DNA from: Caldilineaceae bacterium SB0661_bin_32
GTDB lineage: Bacteria; Chloroflexota; Anaerolineae; Caldilineales; Caldilineaceae
Reading direction: 5' to 3'
Assembly (NCBI GenBank): GCA_009841235.1
Contig: VXMH01000055.1
Span: 1 to 64,000 of the forward strand
Length of the DNA stretch: 64,000 nucleotides
Made by a program: the position numbers and the translations under genes. Below the pieces are notes generated by a model. The model saw only the letters and a program-made list of their open reading frames with translations, searched no databases and was not told the origin of the DNA. Shown piece by piece: positions 36,837 through 45,650 of the stretch. Positions within the stretch are counted from its first letter, which is position 1, and each line of letters starts with the position of its first letter.

Positions 36837-39801
36837 AAGGCGAATGTGGGCACAGTTCTCCAGGCAAATCGGCCCGGCGCTCAGTCCCGTTTTGCTGGCC
36901 GCCAGGCGACTGAAAGCCGAAGCCTGGCTGGCAGCGGCAATCTCAATCGGGCTCCTGGCCGCCGTCGCCTTCACCACCAGCATACCCACATACAGCAACG
37001 CCGTGTATGTCCGCCTGTTGCGAAAGGAGTTACACGAAAAGACCAGGAACTATCCTCCCTTCGCATTCATGTTTCACTTTCTTGGCGCCAAACATGGATA
37101 CGCCGAATGGGATGATGTTCGCTCGGTTGACAGTTTTCTGACCAAGCAGGCGGCAGGCGATTTGGGGCTGCCCCGAACTGTCGACGTCCGGTTTTTCCAG
37201 ACGGTACCCTTCTCCATCTTTCCCCGGGACGCAGAGACAAGAGCGATCGCGCACTTGCCCACTGCGGATCTGAGTTTCGCCTTTCAGAGTGACCTCGAAC
37301 AGAAGATAACAATACTGGAAGGCCGGTTTCCTGCAGGCGGGGGTCTCTTTTCCAGCGGCGCCGATCCGGTTGAGGTCGTCATAAACATCAATCTGGCCGA
37401 AAAGATGGGCTGGCAGGTCGGCGAGACATTTGTCGCCTTTTCGAAGGAGGGCGCCGGCTCCGAAAATCCGCCAATCCAGATTCCATTCCTGGTCGTGGGC
37501 GTCTGGCAGATGACGGACCGGCACGATGAGTACTGGTTCTATAACCCCTTCGCCCTCATCCGCAGTCAGCTGCTTGTGTCGGAGGAGACCTTCTCCAGGC
37601 AGATAGGCTCCTACTTGAAAGGAGAGATTGCAGTCGGCGCCTGGTACATGGTCCTCGATGGAGAATCGTTTGAAGTCAGAGAGGCCGGCGCGTTTCTGGA
37701 GAGGCTGCGGCGAGTCGACCAGGGGGCGGCCGCGTTGCTGACCGGTACGTCCCTGCTGGTTGCGCCCAGCAGCTCCGGACTGCAACGGTACCAGCGGGCT
37801 GCGCAGGCGATGACGCAATCGTTGTTTGTCATTGCCCTGCCGATTTTCGGTTCGATCGCGGCCTATCTCTGGCTCGTGGCCGGGGTCTATGTCGAGAGGC
37901 GGAGAGCGGAGATTTCACTGTTGCGCAGTCGCGGCGCGTCGGCAAGCCAGATCTCCGTTATGGTCGTATTGGAGGGGCTGGCAATGGGCGGAATCGCCTG
38001 GGCCGGCGGCGTGCCGCTCGGCAGCAGAGTAGCCCAGGTTATCGACAGAACGCAAGGGTTTCTTGAATTCGGCGGCGCGTCGACGTCCCCCATGACGATC
38101 ACGCCGTCGGTCGAACGCATCGCCATTGTCACGGTCGCGTTGGCGCTGCTCTTCATCCTGGTGCCCACATTGGGCGCGACCCGTCACACGCTGGCTTCCT
38201 ACCGGCGAGAGCGCGCTCGCGGACGCTGGAAATGGCGGCACGGCCTGGGCCTCGACCTGCTCATTTTTCTGGCTGCCGGTTACGGAATGTACAGACTCCG
38301 CAGCGAGGGCGGGCTCGTATCGCCGGGAACGGACGACGCCGAGGCCATCGGACCGGTGCTCGATCCTCTGCTCTTTATCACTCCCGTGCTCTGGCTGCTT
38401 GGATTCGCCCTGTTGGGTGTGCGCTTCCTGACGCCCCTCATGCTTACGATATCCTGGCTTTCCAGGCGGCTGGAGGGACTGGGGCTGCTGCTCGCTGTGC
38501 GCCGGCTGGCCCGTTCAACCGGCAGCTACCGGATTCCGCTGCTGCTTCTCATTCTGACGCTGAGCCTGGCGGTGTTCACGGCTTCGCTGGCTCAGACGAT
38601 GAGCAGGCAGATTGTTGCAGAAATCCGTTACCGCTTCGGGGCCGACATGCGTTTGACGGAAGTGGGAGAAAGCATTGAAATAGATCCCCTGGGGCTCTCG
38701 TCCGCAGGCGGCGCCGGGAATGCAGATTCGGAAAACGTCCGGCAGGAATCAACATCCGCGGAAGGATACACTTCGTGGTCCTTTCTGCCGGTCGCTGAAC
38801 ACCGGGACGCGCCTGGTGTGCAGGCTGTTGCAAGAGTTGGGAGATACAAGGCGCTCGCCGAGGTGGGTCAGTGGAGACAGGAAGGCCATTTCATTGGGAT
38901 TGACCGGACCGACTTTCCCCAAGTCGTCTTCTGGCGAACTGATTTTGCGCGCAGCAGCCTGGGATCCCTGATGAACGCCCTGGCAATGGCGCCAAACGGC
39001 GTGCTGGTCCCCAACAGTTTCCTGCGCCGGATGGTTCTTGAAGAGGGAGACGACCTGCGAGTCGTTGTGTCTATCCCGGAGCAGCGGAAGGAGTTGACGT
39101 GGGTGGAGGCGCCGCTTAACTTTCGGATCGTCGGCAGCTTCGACAGGTTTCCATCCTGGGAACCTGAACATGGGCCTGCCATTGTGGGCAACCTGGACTA
39201 CGTATTCGAGAGCGCGGGAGGACAGTTTCCGTTCGATGTCTGGCTGAGGACCGAACCTGATCCGGACTACCTGCTGATCGAACGGGAGCTGAAAGACAAG
39301 GGGTTTCGTATACTGGGTTGGGAAGCGCCGGGTCCCCGGGTTTTGCAGGCGCTGCGCCGGCCTGAATTTCAAGGTGTCGTTGGCCTGCTCTCAATCGGAT
39401 TCGCTGCCTGCACTTTGCTGACCGTTCTGGGCTTTGCCCTTTTCACCGTGTCGTCGTTTCGTGAACGGGCAATCGAGACAGGTGTTTTGCGCGCCCTCGG
39501 GTTCACGCCCCAGGAAGTTATTTCGCTTATGGGGTGGGAGCTGATCGTCCTGCTCCTGTTTGGATTGACAGTTGGCACGGGGATCGGAATCTGGACCAGC
39601 GGCGTTTTCATACCCCTTCTGCAGAGCGGCATCGACCCCATGCCGACGCTTCTGCCTCTGGCGCCGCAGATCGCCTGGCCCCGTGTTTACCAGGTCTATC
39701 TGGTATTGGGGATTCTCTACATCTGCTCAACGGCTCTACTGACAATATCGCTGATGCGTTCGCAGGTTACACAGGCCATCAAAATGGGTGAGACTATCTG
39801 A
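36832..39801 (+). CDS. Large FtsX-like ABC transporter permease
   Basis: The 989-residue membrane protein has an N-terminal helix (about residues 26-50), a large extracytoplasmic domain (about 60-330), four central helices with an FtsX/MacB-type core (LFVIALPIFGSIAAYLWLVA, then ERRRAEISLLRSRGAS), a second extracytoplasmic domain and a C-terminal FtsX core (GFALFTVSSFRERAIETGVLRALG). This matches the two-FtsX-domain permeases of lipoprotein-release or cell-surface systems. No dedicated MacB/LolD-like ATPase is next to it; the sugar-type ATPase gene ends 35 bases upstream but belongs to another class. Its start lies within a tandem duplication. Confidence 0.82.
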   Translation: MLRRMWAQFSRQIGPALSPVLLAARRLKAEAWLAAAISIGLLAAVAFTTSIPTYSNAVYVRLLRKELHEKTRNYPPFAFMFHFLGAKHGYAEWDDVRSVDSFLTKQAAGDLGLPRTVDVRFFQTVPFSIFPRDAETRAIAHLPTADLSFAFQSDLEQKITILEGRFPAGGGLFSSGADPVEVVININLAEKMGWQVGETFVAFSKEGAGSENPPIQIPFLVVGVWQMTDRHDEYWFYNPFALIRSQLLVSEETFSRQIGSYLKGEIAVGAWYMVLDGESFEVREAGAFLERLRRVDQGAAALLTGTSLLVAPSSSGLQRYQRAAQAMTQSLFVIALPIFGSIAAYLWLVAGVYVERRRAEISLLRSRGASASQISVMVVLEGLAMGGIAWAGGVPLGSRVAQVIDRTQGFLEFGGASTSPMTITPSVERIAIVTVALALLFILVPTLGATRHTLASYRRERARGRWKWRHGLGLDLLIFLAAGYGMYRLRSEGGLVSPGTDDAEAIGPVLDPLLFITPVLWLLGFALLGVRFLTPLMLTISWLSRRLEGLGLLLAVRRLARSTGSYRIPLLLLILTLSLAVFTASLAQTMSRQIVAEIRYRFGADMRLTEVGESIEIDPLGLSSAGGAGNADSENVRQESTSAEGYTSWSFLPVAEHRDAPGVQAVARVGRYKALAEVGQWRQEGHFIGIDRTDFPQVVFWRTDFARSSLGSLMNALAMAPNGVLVPNSFLRRMVLEEGDDLRVVVSIPEQRKELTWVEAPLNFRIVGSFDRFPSWEPEHGPAIVGNLDYVFESAGGQFPFDVWLRTEPDPDYLLIERELKDKGFRILGWEAPGPRVLQALRRPEFQGVVGLLSIGFAACTLLTVLGFALFTVSSFRERAIETGVLRALGFTPQEVISLMGWELIVLLLFGLTVGTGIGIWTSGVFIPLLQSGIDPMPTLLPLAPQIAWPRVYQVYLVLGILYICSTALLTISLMRSQVTQAIKMGETI

Positions 39802-39813
39802 AGACACTGCACT

Positions 39814-40809
39814 ATGCAAGAAATCGTAATTCAGACGCCGGCCCGCCTCCACTTCGGCCTTCTTGACCTGCACGGCGGTCTGGGAAGAATCGACGGCGGC
39901 ATCGGTCTGGCTCTCGAACAACCCAGGACGGTCATCTCTGTCAAACGCAGCCGGGACTGTGAGGCGCTCTGCCCGATGGAGCCAGGATTCGAAGAACGCT
40001 TGCAGGCAGCGACTCGCGCCGTCTGCGGACACTATGGCTTTCCAGGCGCGTCGGTTTCCATCAAGGAAAGGGCGCGGGCCCACTCAGGCCTGGGCAGCGC
40101 CTCCCAAACGCTGGTGGGCGCAGGGATTGCTGTCTGCGCGCTTCACGGTCTGCGTCCGGGGGCAGCGGAGATTGCGGGGCTGGTTGGGCGGGGAGGGACC
40201 TCCGGTATCGGCATTGGGGCCATCGAGCGCGGCGGGTTCATATTGGATGGGGGGCACCGCTTTCGGCGGGGAGAGGGAAGCAAGTCCGGGTACTCGCCCT
40301 CGTCAGCCTCTGTCGGTGTGCCGCCGCCGCCTCTGTTGGCACGCTATGAGTTTCCTCCTTGGGACATTCTGATCGTCATTCCCCAGGGGGAAGGCGCAAG
40401 CGGAAACCGCGAGCGGGACCTGTTTGAGGAAGCCTGCCCGGTTCCGGCCGGCGACGTGGAGAAGATGTGCCGGATTCTGCTTTCGCAGATGCTGCCAGCG
40501 GTTCTGGAAGCGGATCTGCAAACATTCGCGGCCGCGATGGAGGCCTACCAGCGGTACGGATTCAAGGTGTTTGAAGCGGAGACGCAGGGCCCTCTGATCG
40601 CGGCGTGCGCCGAACTCCTGCGTTCCGGCGGAGGCCGGGGCGTCGGCATGAGCAGCTGGGGCCCAACCCTCTACGCCTTCGGAGACGATCTCTCGCCTCT
40701 GCGGGACGGCGCCGAACGCTGGTTGGCGTCCAATGGCGGGGGCGAGGTCATTTTGACCAGGGCGAACAATGCTGGTTTCAGAATCCTGAGAGAATCGGGA
40801 GACGCTTGA
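39814..40809 (+). CDS. Beta-ribofuranosylaminobenzene 5'-phosphate synthase-like (GHMP superfamily)
   Basis: The 331-residue product follows the MptG/beta-RFAPS pattern: TPARLHFGLLDLHG near the N-terminus, RIDGGIGLALEQP, HSGLGSASQTLVGAG (glycine-rich PRPP/ATP-type loop), GRGGTSGIGIGAIERGGFILDGGH and, near the C-terminus, GRGVGMSSWGPTLYAF. In archaea and methylotrophs this enzyme joins PRPP with an aromatic carboxylate to make a ribosyl precursor of methanopterin. In this organism the product is unknown, since no other methanopterin gene is in the window. It is followed by a TrpF-like gene, whose start is 100 bases away. Confidence 0.82.
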   Translation: MQEIVIQTPARLHFGLLDLHGGLGRIDGGIGLALEQPRTVISVKRSRDCEALCPMEPGFEERLQAATRAVCGHYGFPGASVSIKERARAHSGLGSASQTLVGAGIAVCALHGLRPGAAEIAGLVGRGGTSGIGIGAIERGGFILDGGHRFRRGEGSKSGYSPSSASVGVPPPPLLARYEFPPWDILIVIPQGEGASGNRERDLFEEACPVPAGDVEKMCRILLSQMLPAVLEADLQTFAAAMEAYQRYGFKVFEAETQGPLIAACAELLRSGGGRGVGMSSWGPTLYAFGDDLSPLRDGAERWLASNGGGEVILTRANNAGFRILRESGDA

Positions 40810-40909
40810 AGACCACCGCGCGGCAAGCACAGCATATCGGATGCCTGCGGCTTTGGAACGGGACAGGAAGACAATCGGTGAGGAGTCCGGGGAAGGCGGG
40901 GCGAGGGAG

Positions 40910-41590
40910 ATGACGGTCCTCAAACTATGCGGGACGACAAGCGCGGGGGATGCTCAACTGGCGCGTGGGGCAGACTTCTGCGGTATGCTGGTTGGCGTGG
41001 ATTGGTCGGAACGTAGCCTGACTTTGGAGCAGGCCAAGCGAGTGGCAGAGGCTTCGAGCGTGAAAAACGTCATTTTGCTGTGTAATCCGAGCGCGGCGTT
41101 TGCAGAGAAAGTAGCCAAAGCCCTGCGCCCGCACGCATTGCAGCTTCATTGCCGCGAACGACCGGCACTGGTTTCGGAGTTGAAGGAACTGTTGCCTTGC
41201 GAGATTTGGAAAACCGTTCATCTGCCGTTGCTGGACGGGCAGGCCGCGCCTGAGGCGTTCGCCGAAGCCGGCGCAGATGCCCTTCTGGTGGATTCGGTTG
41301 ACGTGAGCGAGGGCTTTGAGCGGCTGGGGGGGACAGGGAAGGTCGGAGACTGGGCCGCGGTTGCTGCGCTAAAAGAAAAAATCGACACTCCTCTCTTTCT
41401 GGCAGGCGGGATCGGCCCGGAAAACGTCGCCGACGCGGTCCGGTCGGTACGGCCGCACGGCATCGACCTTTGCAGCGGCGTGGAGATGCGGCGGGGACGA
41501 AGGGATCCCGAGAAAGTGAAAAAGCTGGTGCGCAGATTCCGGGAGGCGGTGGCGGAAATCTCTGAAATGCCTGGTCAGGAGGAGGAGTAA
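40910..41590 (+). CDS. Phosphoribosylanthranilate isomerase-like protein (TrpF family)
   Basis: The 226-residue product has the TrpF fold (TIM barrel). Catalytic Cys7 (VLKLCGTT) and Asp128 (LLVDS) are conserved, followed by GGTGK at residues 140-144, a DW motif, and late GGIGPENVADAV and GIDLCSGVEMRRGRRDPEKV phosphate-binding segments. The typical GLQLHG(D/N) segment is altered to LQLHCRE. TrpF isomerises N-phosphoribosyl-anthranilate in tryptophan synthesis. Here no trp genes are adjacent and the partner is a beta-RFAPS-like gene, so a related phosphoribosyl-aryl substrate is possible. The ATG at 40910 is used since homology starts there; an open frame begins at 40841. Confidence 0.8.
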   Translation: MTVLKLCGTTSAGDAQLARGADFCGMLVGVDWSERSLTLEQAKRVAEASSVKNVILLCNPSAAFAEKVAKALRPHALQLHCRERPALVSELKELLPCEIWKTVHLPLLDGQAAPEAFAEAGADALLVDSVDVSEGFERLGGTGKVGDWAAVAALKEKIDTPLFLAGGIGPENVADAVRSVRPHGIDLCSGVEMRRGRRDPEKVKKLVRRFREAVAEISEMPGQEEE

Positions 41591-41614
41591 TCGGAGGAAA
41601 AGTAGAGCATAAGG

Positions 41615-42427
41615 TCAATTCTGCCGTTGCAGTTCAAAACCTTCGCCGGTTGTTCGCCGTGCTAATGGTAGGCGGCCTGCCATGTCATGGAATGTAGGGT
41701 CGGGGAGACTCTGGCCTTCAGCTAGGAGCTGCTCTGCAATTGTGCGCATCCCGCGCTGGCTGGTAATCAACGCCTGGTGCCGAAGCGTCCACACTGCAAT
41801 GTCTGTGGCGACCGGCATGCGAGAGCTATGGGGCGGCAGGATCATAAGGTCGAAGGGGCTCCAAATGGAAACGAACGGTATGCTGGCGAGGCTATCGGCG
41901 TCGGCATTCAGGTCGCGAAGAAACTCGCTGTTGGGGCGCAGCTGTACGGCTGCGGGTAGTCTGCTGGCGAACGCCATCAATGTGCCGTGATGGGGTGCAG
42001 CTACGGTCAGCAGGCGGCTGGTACGGGCCAGTCCTCCCATGCGCTGAATATAGTAGCGTGCTACGATGCCGCCAAGGCTGAACGCGACGAAGTCCAGTTT
42101 CTGATACGAGATAAAACTCCTGTCAATGAAATCTGCCAGCTGCTGGGCAAGCGTTTCCAGTGGAACGCTGCAATCGCTTGGCGCAAGTGTTACCGCATGG
42201 GGCTCCAGCCCCAGGTCGGACAGGTATGAGGCAAGAGGGCTGAAGACCGATGCTTCATCCTTATAGCCGTGAACCAGAACGGTGCGGTTTCGACGCTGCT
42301 GGTCCAGGGGGGAAACTGGCGGCGCCTGTGCCGCTTCCTCGAAGCTCTGACCCGCGGGCGGCAGTTCCCATACGGACTGGGCGGCTTTCTGGTACTGCTG
42401 CCACAAGCGGTTGCGAATCTGCGACAT
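41615..42427 (-). CDS. Lipase/esterase of the alpha/beta hydrolase fold
   Basis: The 270-residue product has the alpha/beta hydrolase core: the VLVHGYKDEASVF oxyanion segment near residue 50, the nucleophile elbow DFVAFSLGGIVARYY with Ala-x-Ser-x-Gly (as in Bacillus lipases), and TVAAPHHGTLMAF. The family position of the catalytic Asp would be PFVSIWSPFDLMILP, and a late His is HQALITSQRGM. No signal peptide is visible, so it acts in the cytoplasm or is exported by another way. Substrate is not known. Confidence 0.84.
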   Translation of the reverse strand: MSQIRNRLWQQYQKAAQSVWELPPAGQSFEEAAQAPPVSPLDQQRRNRTVLVHGYKDEASVFSPLASYLSDLGLEPHAVTLAPSDCSVPLETLAQQLADFIDRSFISYQKLDFVAFSLGGIVARYYIQRMGGLARTSRLLTVAAPHHGTLMAFASRLPAAVQLRPNSEFLRDLNADADSLASIPFVSIWSPFDLMILPPHSSRMPVATDIAVWTLRHQALITSQRGMRTIAEQLLAEGQSLPDPTFHDMAGRLPLARRTTGEGFELQRQN

Positions 42428-42698
42428 TTTGATTGCTGCTCCTGTGAAACTGTTCTGTCCGGTCCTGAACTTCTACTGTAACATAGTTCTTTCCAGAAGC
42501 TGAAACAGCCGGTTTCCATGCAATTCCGGAGGAGTGGGCCTTTAGCATTTCCTCTCTATCGGTTAGAATACGAGCCTGACCGGCTGCAGCATTGGCGTCC
42601 GCGTCCGGTTGAAAGTGGTATCGATCACGCGCCGCCTCTTTTGCGGCGAAGCCAAATAATCAGGAAATCGAGAAAGTAGACTTTAGGGAGAAAAAACG

Positions 42699-43160
42699 AT
42701 GACTGAACTTAAAGCCGGCTCCCCCGCCCCAACCTTTGAGGCCAAGACCGACAGCGGCGGCACAGTCAATCTGGCGGACTATCGAGGACAGAAAGTCGTA
42801 ATCTACTTCTACCCCAAGGACGACACGCCAGGTTGTACTACGCAGTCCTGCGGATTCCGTGACATACATGCGGAGTTTGACGAGAAGAACGCGGTCGTCT
42901 TCGGCATCAGCCCCGACGGACAGGAAAGCCACGAAAAGTTTCGAACAAAGTTCGATCTGCCCTTTTCTTTGTTGGTGGATGAGGACCACTCTATTGCCGA
43001 AGCCTACGGCGTTTGGGGCGAGCGAACGATGTACGGGCGTACTTTTATGGGAATCATTCGGAGTCACTTTGTGATCGACGAAAAAGGAGACCTGATCGAG
43101 GCTTCATACAATGTCGCCCCTGCCGACAGTCCGACCGGGGCACTCCTTTCAGTGTCGTAG
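42699..43160 (+). CDS. bcp: Peroxiredoxin, Bcp/PrxQ type
   Basis: The 153-residue thiol peroxidase reduces hydroperoxides in the cytoplasm. Peroxidatic Cys46 in PKDDTPGCTTQSC is followed by resolving Cys51, the five-residue spacing typical of BCP. VVFGISPDGQESHEKF and a conserved late Arg (ERTMYGRTF) complete the active site. AGGGAGAA precedes the ATG. It is single; its regulation is not apparent. Confidence 0.95.
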   Translation: MTELKAGSPAPTFEAKTDSGGTVNLADYRGQKVVIYFYPKDDTPGCTTQSCGFRDIHAEFDEKNAVVFGISPDGQESHEKFRTKFDLPFSLLVDEDHSIAEAYGVWGERTMYGRTFMGIIRSHFVIDEKGDLIEASYNVAPADSPTGALLSVS

Positions 43161-43277
43161 GAGAAAAGGGGGCCCGCTATGCAGGCGGACGGACGGCCTC
43201 CGTCCCCGTTGGAGCGCCGCCTTCCCGCCAGCTCTTTCCTGGCGGCTGTACGCGGCGGCCGGATGCCGCGGAACGCC

Positions 43278-43460
43278 TCAACCGCCGTAGGCCCTCCACA
43301 GGCCGTACGCAAAATAGATGGCGACGACGATCACCAACAGGGTCAGGATCGTATTCCACTGACCCCGAATTCGCTTGAACTCTGACCAGACCGTTTTGGG
43401 TTTTATCAGGACGATAAGGACGAGAAGAAGGAGTACCAGCAGAATTCGTCGGAAGGTCAC
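43278..43460 (-). CDS. Small membrane protein, two helices
   Basis: The 60-residue product begins MTFRRILLVLLLLVLIVLIK, a strong hydrophobic segment, and has a second hydrophobic helix (ILTLLVIVVAIYFAYGLW) near the C-terminus, with a charged middle. No family is recognised. It lies between bcp and a divergent hypothetical membrane protein gene, so it is likely transcribed alone from the minus strand. Small size makes this a tentative call. Confidence 0.55.
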   Translation of the reverse strand: MTFRRILLVLLLLVLIVLIKPKTVWSEFKRIRGQWNTILTLLVIVVAIYFAYGLWRAYGG

Positions 43461-43488
43461 GGGAGTTCGGTCTCGCTAATATCCAATA

Positions 43489-44163
43489 ATGGTTGGTCCG
43501 TGGCTATTAGAGCAATTGACTGCGAGTCCGACGCGTGCGGGTCTCTGGCTTGCGCTGAGCTTCATGTTGTCCGGCGCGGCAACGCTTGTTACTCGACTGA
43601 TCGCGCCGGAACTGGAACGGCCTGTTCGGGTGGTGCGCTGGGTCCAAATCCCGTACGTGGGGCTGATCCTGGGGGGCTTATCGCCCCGCCTGATGGGGCT
43701 GACAGACATAGGATGGGATTCGCGATACATCGGAGGCGTGGTCGTTTTAGCGGGTCTCCTGGTCCTCCTGCTCCTGATTCGCATATGGTTGCACACTGAA
43801 GCAAGCCAAACCGCCGCCATCGCACTGACTGGCCGCTCCTGGAGTCCGTCGCTCATTGAAAGTTGCGCCCAGGAGTTTCATTGGTGCTTTCTGCGGGGAG
43901 CGGTGTGGGACTTCCTGCTCTTTTCCGCATCTGCCTCGCTATCCCCCCACTACTGGGCGGTATGGGTCGGAGCTGCCATCTCCCTGCCCGGAATCTACGT
44001 TCAGCCCCTTCCTCTCTCGGACCGGCTCTTGACGACTGTGGTTCTTGTAACAACCTCGAGCCTTTTCCTCATTACGCAAAGCTTCTGGCTGTGTTGCCTT
44101 CTTCACTTGGGAATACGGATTATCCTTCTGTGGAGCCAGCCTGCCCGGCAAGGGGCACTGTGA
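43489..44163 (+). CDS. Hypothetical multi-pass membrane protein
   Basis: The 224-residue product has six to seven hydrophobic helices (for example LWLALSFMLSGAATLVTRLI, YIGGVVVLAGLLVLLLLIRI and LLTTVVLVTTSSLFLITQSF). A short motif ESCAQEFHWCFLRGAVWDFL follows helix 3; the Glu and His-Trp-Cys positions recall membrane-embedded proteases but do not fit a family I can name. Nothing adjacent explains the function. The minus-strand gene ending at 44201 is convergent. Confidence 0.6.
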   Translation: MVGPWLLEQLTASPTRAGLWLALSFMLSGAATLVTRLIAPELERPVRVVRWVQIPYVGLILGGLSPRLMGLTDIGWDSRYIGGVVVLAGLLVLLLLIRIWLHTEASQTAAIALTGRSWSPSLIESCAQEFHWCFLRGAVWDFLLFSASASLSPHYWAVWVGAAISLPGIYVQPLPLSDRLLTTVVLVTTSSLFLITQSFWLCCLLHLGIRIILLWSQPARQGAL

Positions 44164-44200
44164 TCTGGATCTGCCGCTGAGGATGGTCCGGATGCAGCCG

Positions 44201-44491
44201 CTAGAGGAACAGCCCTACCAGCAGCATCAACACAAAGAGCGCCGCTGAGACGATCAACAGCTGCTTCAGGTCCGAAAAAACCCGACCATACTCTACGTTC
44301 CAGTCGGCCTGACCTTTGGTGGACTGACCCGGCGCCGCCAGGGAAGGTTGATCCGGCGTAGCGGGTTCACCGGAAGGCTGAGCCGCCGCAGTGGTTTCCT
44401 CGTCCCGTTCACGACCGGCGCGCAGTTCGCTGAAGCTGCGGGGGTTGGCTTTGCTGGGGCTGTGGCGGCGTCTACGACTGCGTCGTGCCAT
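44201..44491 (-). CDS. Single-pass membrane protein with basic N-terminus
   Basis: The 96-residue product starts MARRSRRRRHSPSKANPRSF, then a low-complexity Ala/Pro/Gln-rich middle, and ends in one hydrophobic helix (LLIVSAALFVLMLLVGLFL) near the C-terminus, a tail-anchored layout. The ATG at 44491 is chosen; upstream frame to 44620 lacks similarity to protein. Such Arg-rich, tail-anchored proteins occur in Chloroflexota genomes without known function. Confidence 0.6.
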   Translation of the reverse strand: MARRSRRRRHSPSKANPRSFSELRAGRERDEETTAAAQPSGEPATPDQPSLAAPGQSTKGQADWNVEYGRVFSDLKQLLIVSAALFVLMLLVGLFL

Positions 44492-44849
44492 CTGTTCTTG
44501 TCCTTCTTGTGCTCGGATTGGGCAACGCTGCTTCCAAGCCGTCATTATACCGTAGTTTATTTTGCATATCCCAACTTCAGGAGGAATGGTCAGGTCAATA
44601 GCACCTTGTGCAAATCGCACTCTCCACCTTCCTCCTTAAACTACGGTAGGGGCAGGCCTTGTGCCTGCCCTCGTGTAGGCTCTATGTCTGTTCCTCGCGA
44701 ATGCCCTTCGTCGACCCTCTTGCCAACTTTGGCCATGTTGGCAATCCTGACTGGATGCGATTGCCCTGAAGGAAAGGTATGCATCTGCTTTCCCTGCGAC
44801 CCGAAGAGGAGCGTTCGATTTTCAGCCCCTCGTCTTCCTGAATCCATAG
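44492..44849 (+). repeat. Intergenic region with dispersed repeat, copy 6
   Basis: The repeat core lies at about 44631-44671 with ACTACGGTAGGGGCAG and the perfect GGGCAGGC/GCCTGCCC hairpin. A CTTCCTCCTTAAA variant replaces the usual CCCCTTCAAA just before it. The remainder contains no gene that I can support; the region ends at the phosphopantetheinyl transferase stop codon. Confidence 0.7.
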
Positions 44850-45650
44850 TCAATCGAGGAAACAGTAGCAGATCTCCAGCAACTTCTGTCGGGTGGCCAG
44901 GGAACCGACGTATCCTTCAGGCAAAGCCAGTTGGTGAAGGTGACACCCCCTCTTTCGGTGGGCGCTGGCTTCGTCTGAGTCGTGTGCCTGGAGGACGGCA
45001 AGGTCGTCCAAATCGACCTTGCCCGAAAGTAGCTGCAGACCGGCGCCTTCAGCCTTGGCCGTGGCTTCACGTCGTGTCCACGCCCTGAGGAACTCATGGC
45101 TGAGCTCGGGCTCGGCTACGCGTTCGAAATTCTCCACCTCGCGCGGCGGCAAGTCGTGGGATTCCCTCCCGCCCGCAAGCGGGATGGGCCTCAGCCGTTC
45201 GATGTCGATGCCTGGAGGTTCTCCAATGCCGACTCCGAGTACCGCCAGGACGCCCGAATCGGAGAGGCTGAAATGCAGGTCCGTGGAGATTTCGGGGGCG
45301 AGGAGTGGTTTGCCGTGCGGGTTGTATACGAATCTGACATCTTGCGGAGGCTGGTCCAGGTACTGGCCGAGGATACACCGCAGCATGCCGCGTCGGACGA
45401 TGAAGCGGCGTGCCGGCAAGTGCGAAGCGTAGCGCCTGACCCGCCTCCATTCTTCAGTGGACAGCACCTCTTCATATCGGGAGAGGCGCCTCTGATCGAC
45501 ATCCAGGTTCCAGGTCCAGACGTGCAGCACCGTCCCGTCCAGCGGCGGCGCGCCGCAATCTGACCATATGCAGTGCCTCGTTTCCGTGCGAATTAAGGGA
45601 CTGCGCGGCGCCCTTTCCACAGAGGCCCTCCATATCGCCAGTGCCACCAC
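44850..45650 (-). CDS. 4'-phosphopantetheinyl transferase, Sfp type
   Basis: The enzyme attaches phosphopantetheine from CoA to acyl or peptidyl carrier proteins. Motifs present are RFIVRRGMLRCILGQYL, KPLLAPEISTDLHFSLSDSG, GIDIERLRP (Mg-binding Asp-x-Glu) and FLRAWTRREATAKAEGAGL (variant WxxKEA). The ATG at 45650 gives 266 residues and a 58-base overlap with the glycosyltransferase gene. A GTG at 45530 gives 226 residues, nearer to usual PPTase length and beginning just before VLHVWTWNL; it may be the true start. It ends the carotenoid operon. Its carrier protein is not in the window. Confidence 0.88.
   Translation of the reverse strand: MVALAIWRASVERAPRSPLIRTETRHCIWSDCGAPPLDGTVLHVWTWNLDVDQRRLSRYEEVLSTEEWRRVRRYASHLPARRFIVRRGMLRCILGQYLDQPPQDVRFVYNPHGKPLLAPEISTDLHFSLSDSGVLAVLGVGIGEPPGIDIERLRPIPLAGGRESHDLPPREVENFERVAEPELSHEFLRAWTRREATAKAEGAGLQLLSGKVDLDDLAVLQAHDSDEASAHRKRGCHLHQLALPEGYVGSLATRQKLLEICYCFLD

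Noticed and set aside
13128-44671. CRISPR array or rho-independent terminators as explanation for the repeated hairpins
   Set aside because: The copies are several kilobases apart with no spacers, and no T-run follows the hairpin, so they fit a dispersed repeat better.
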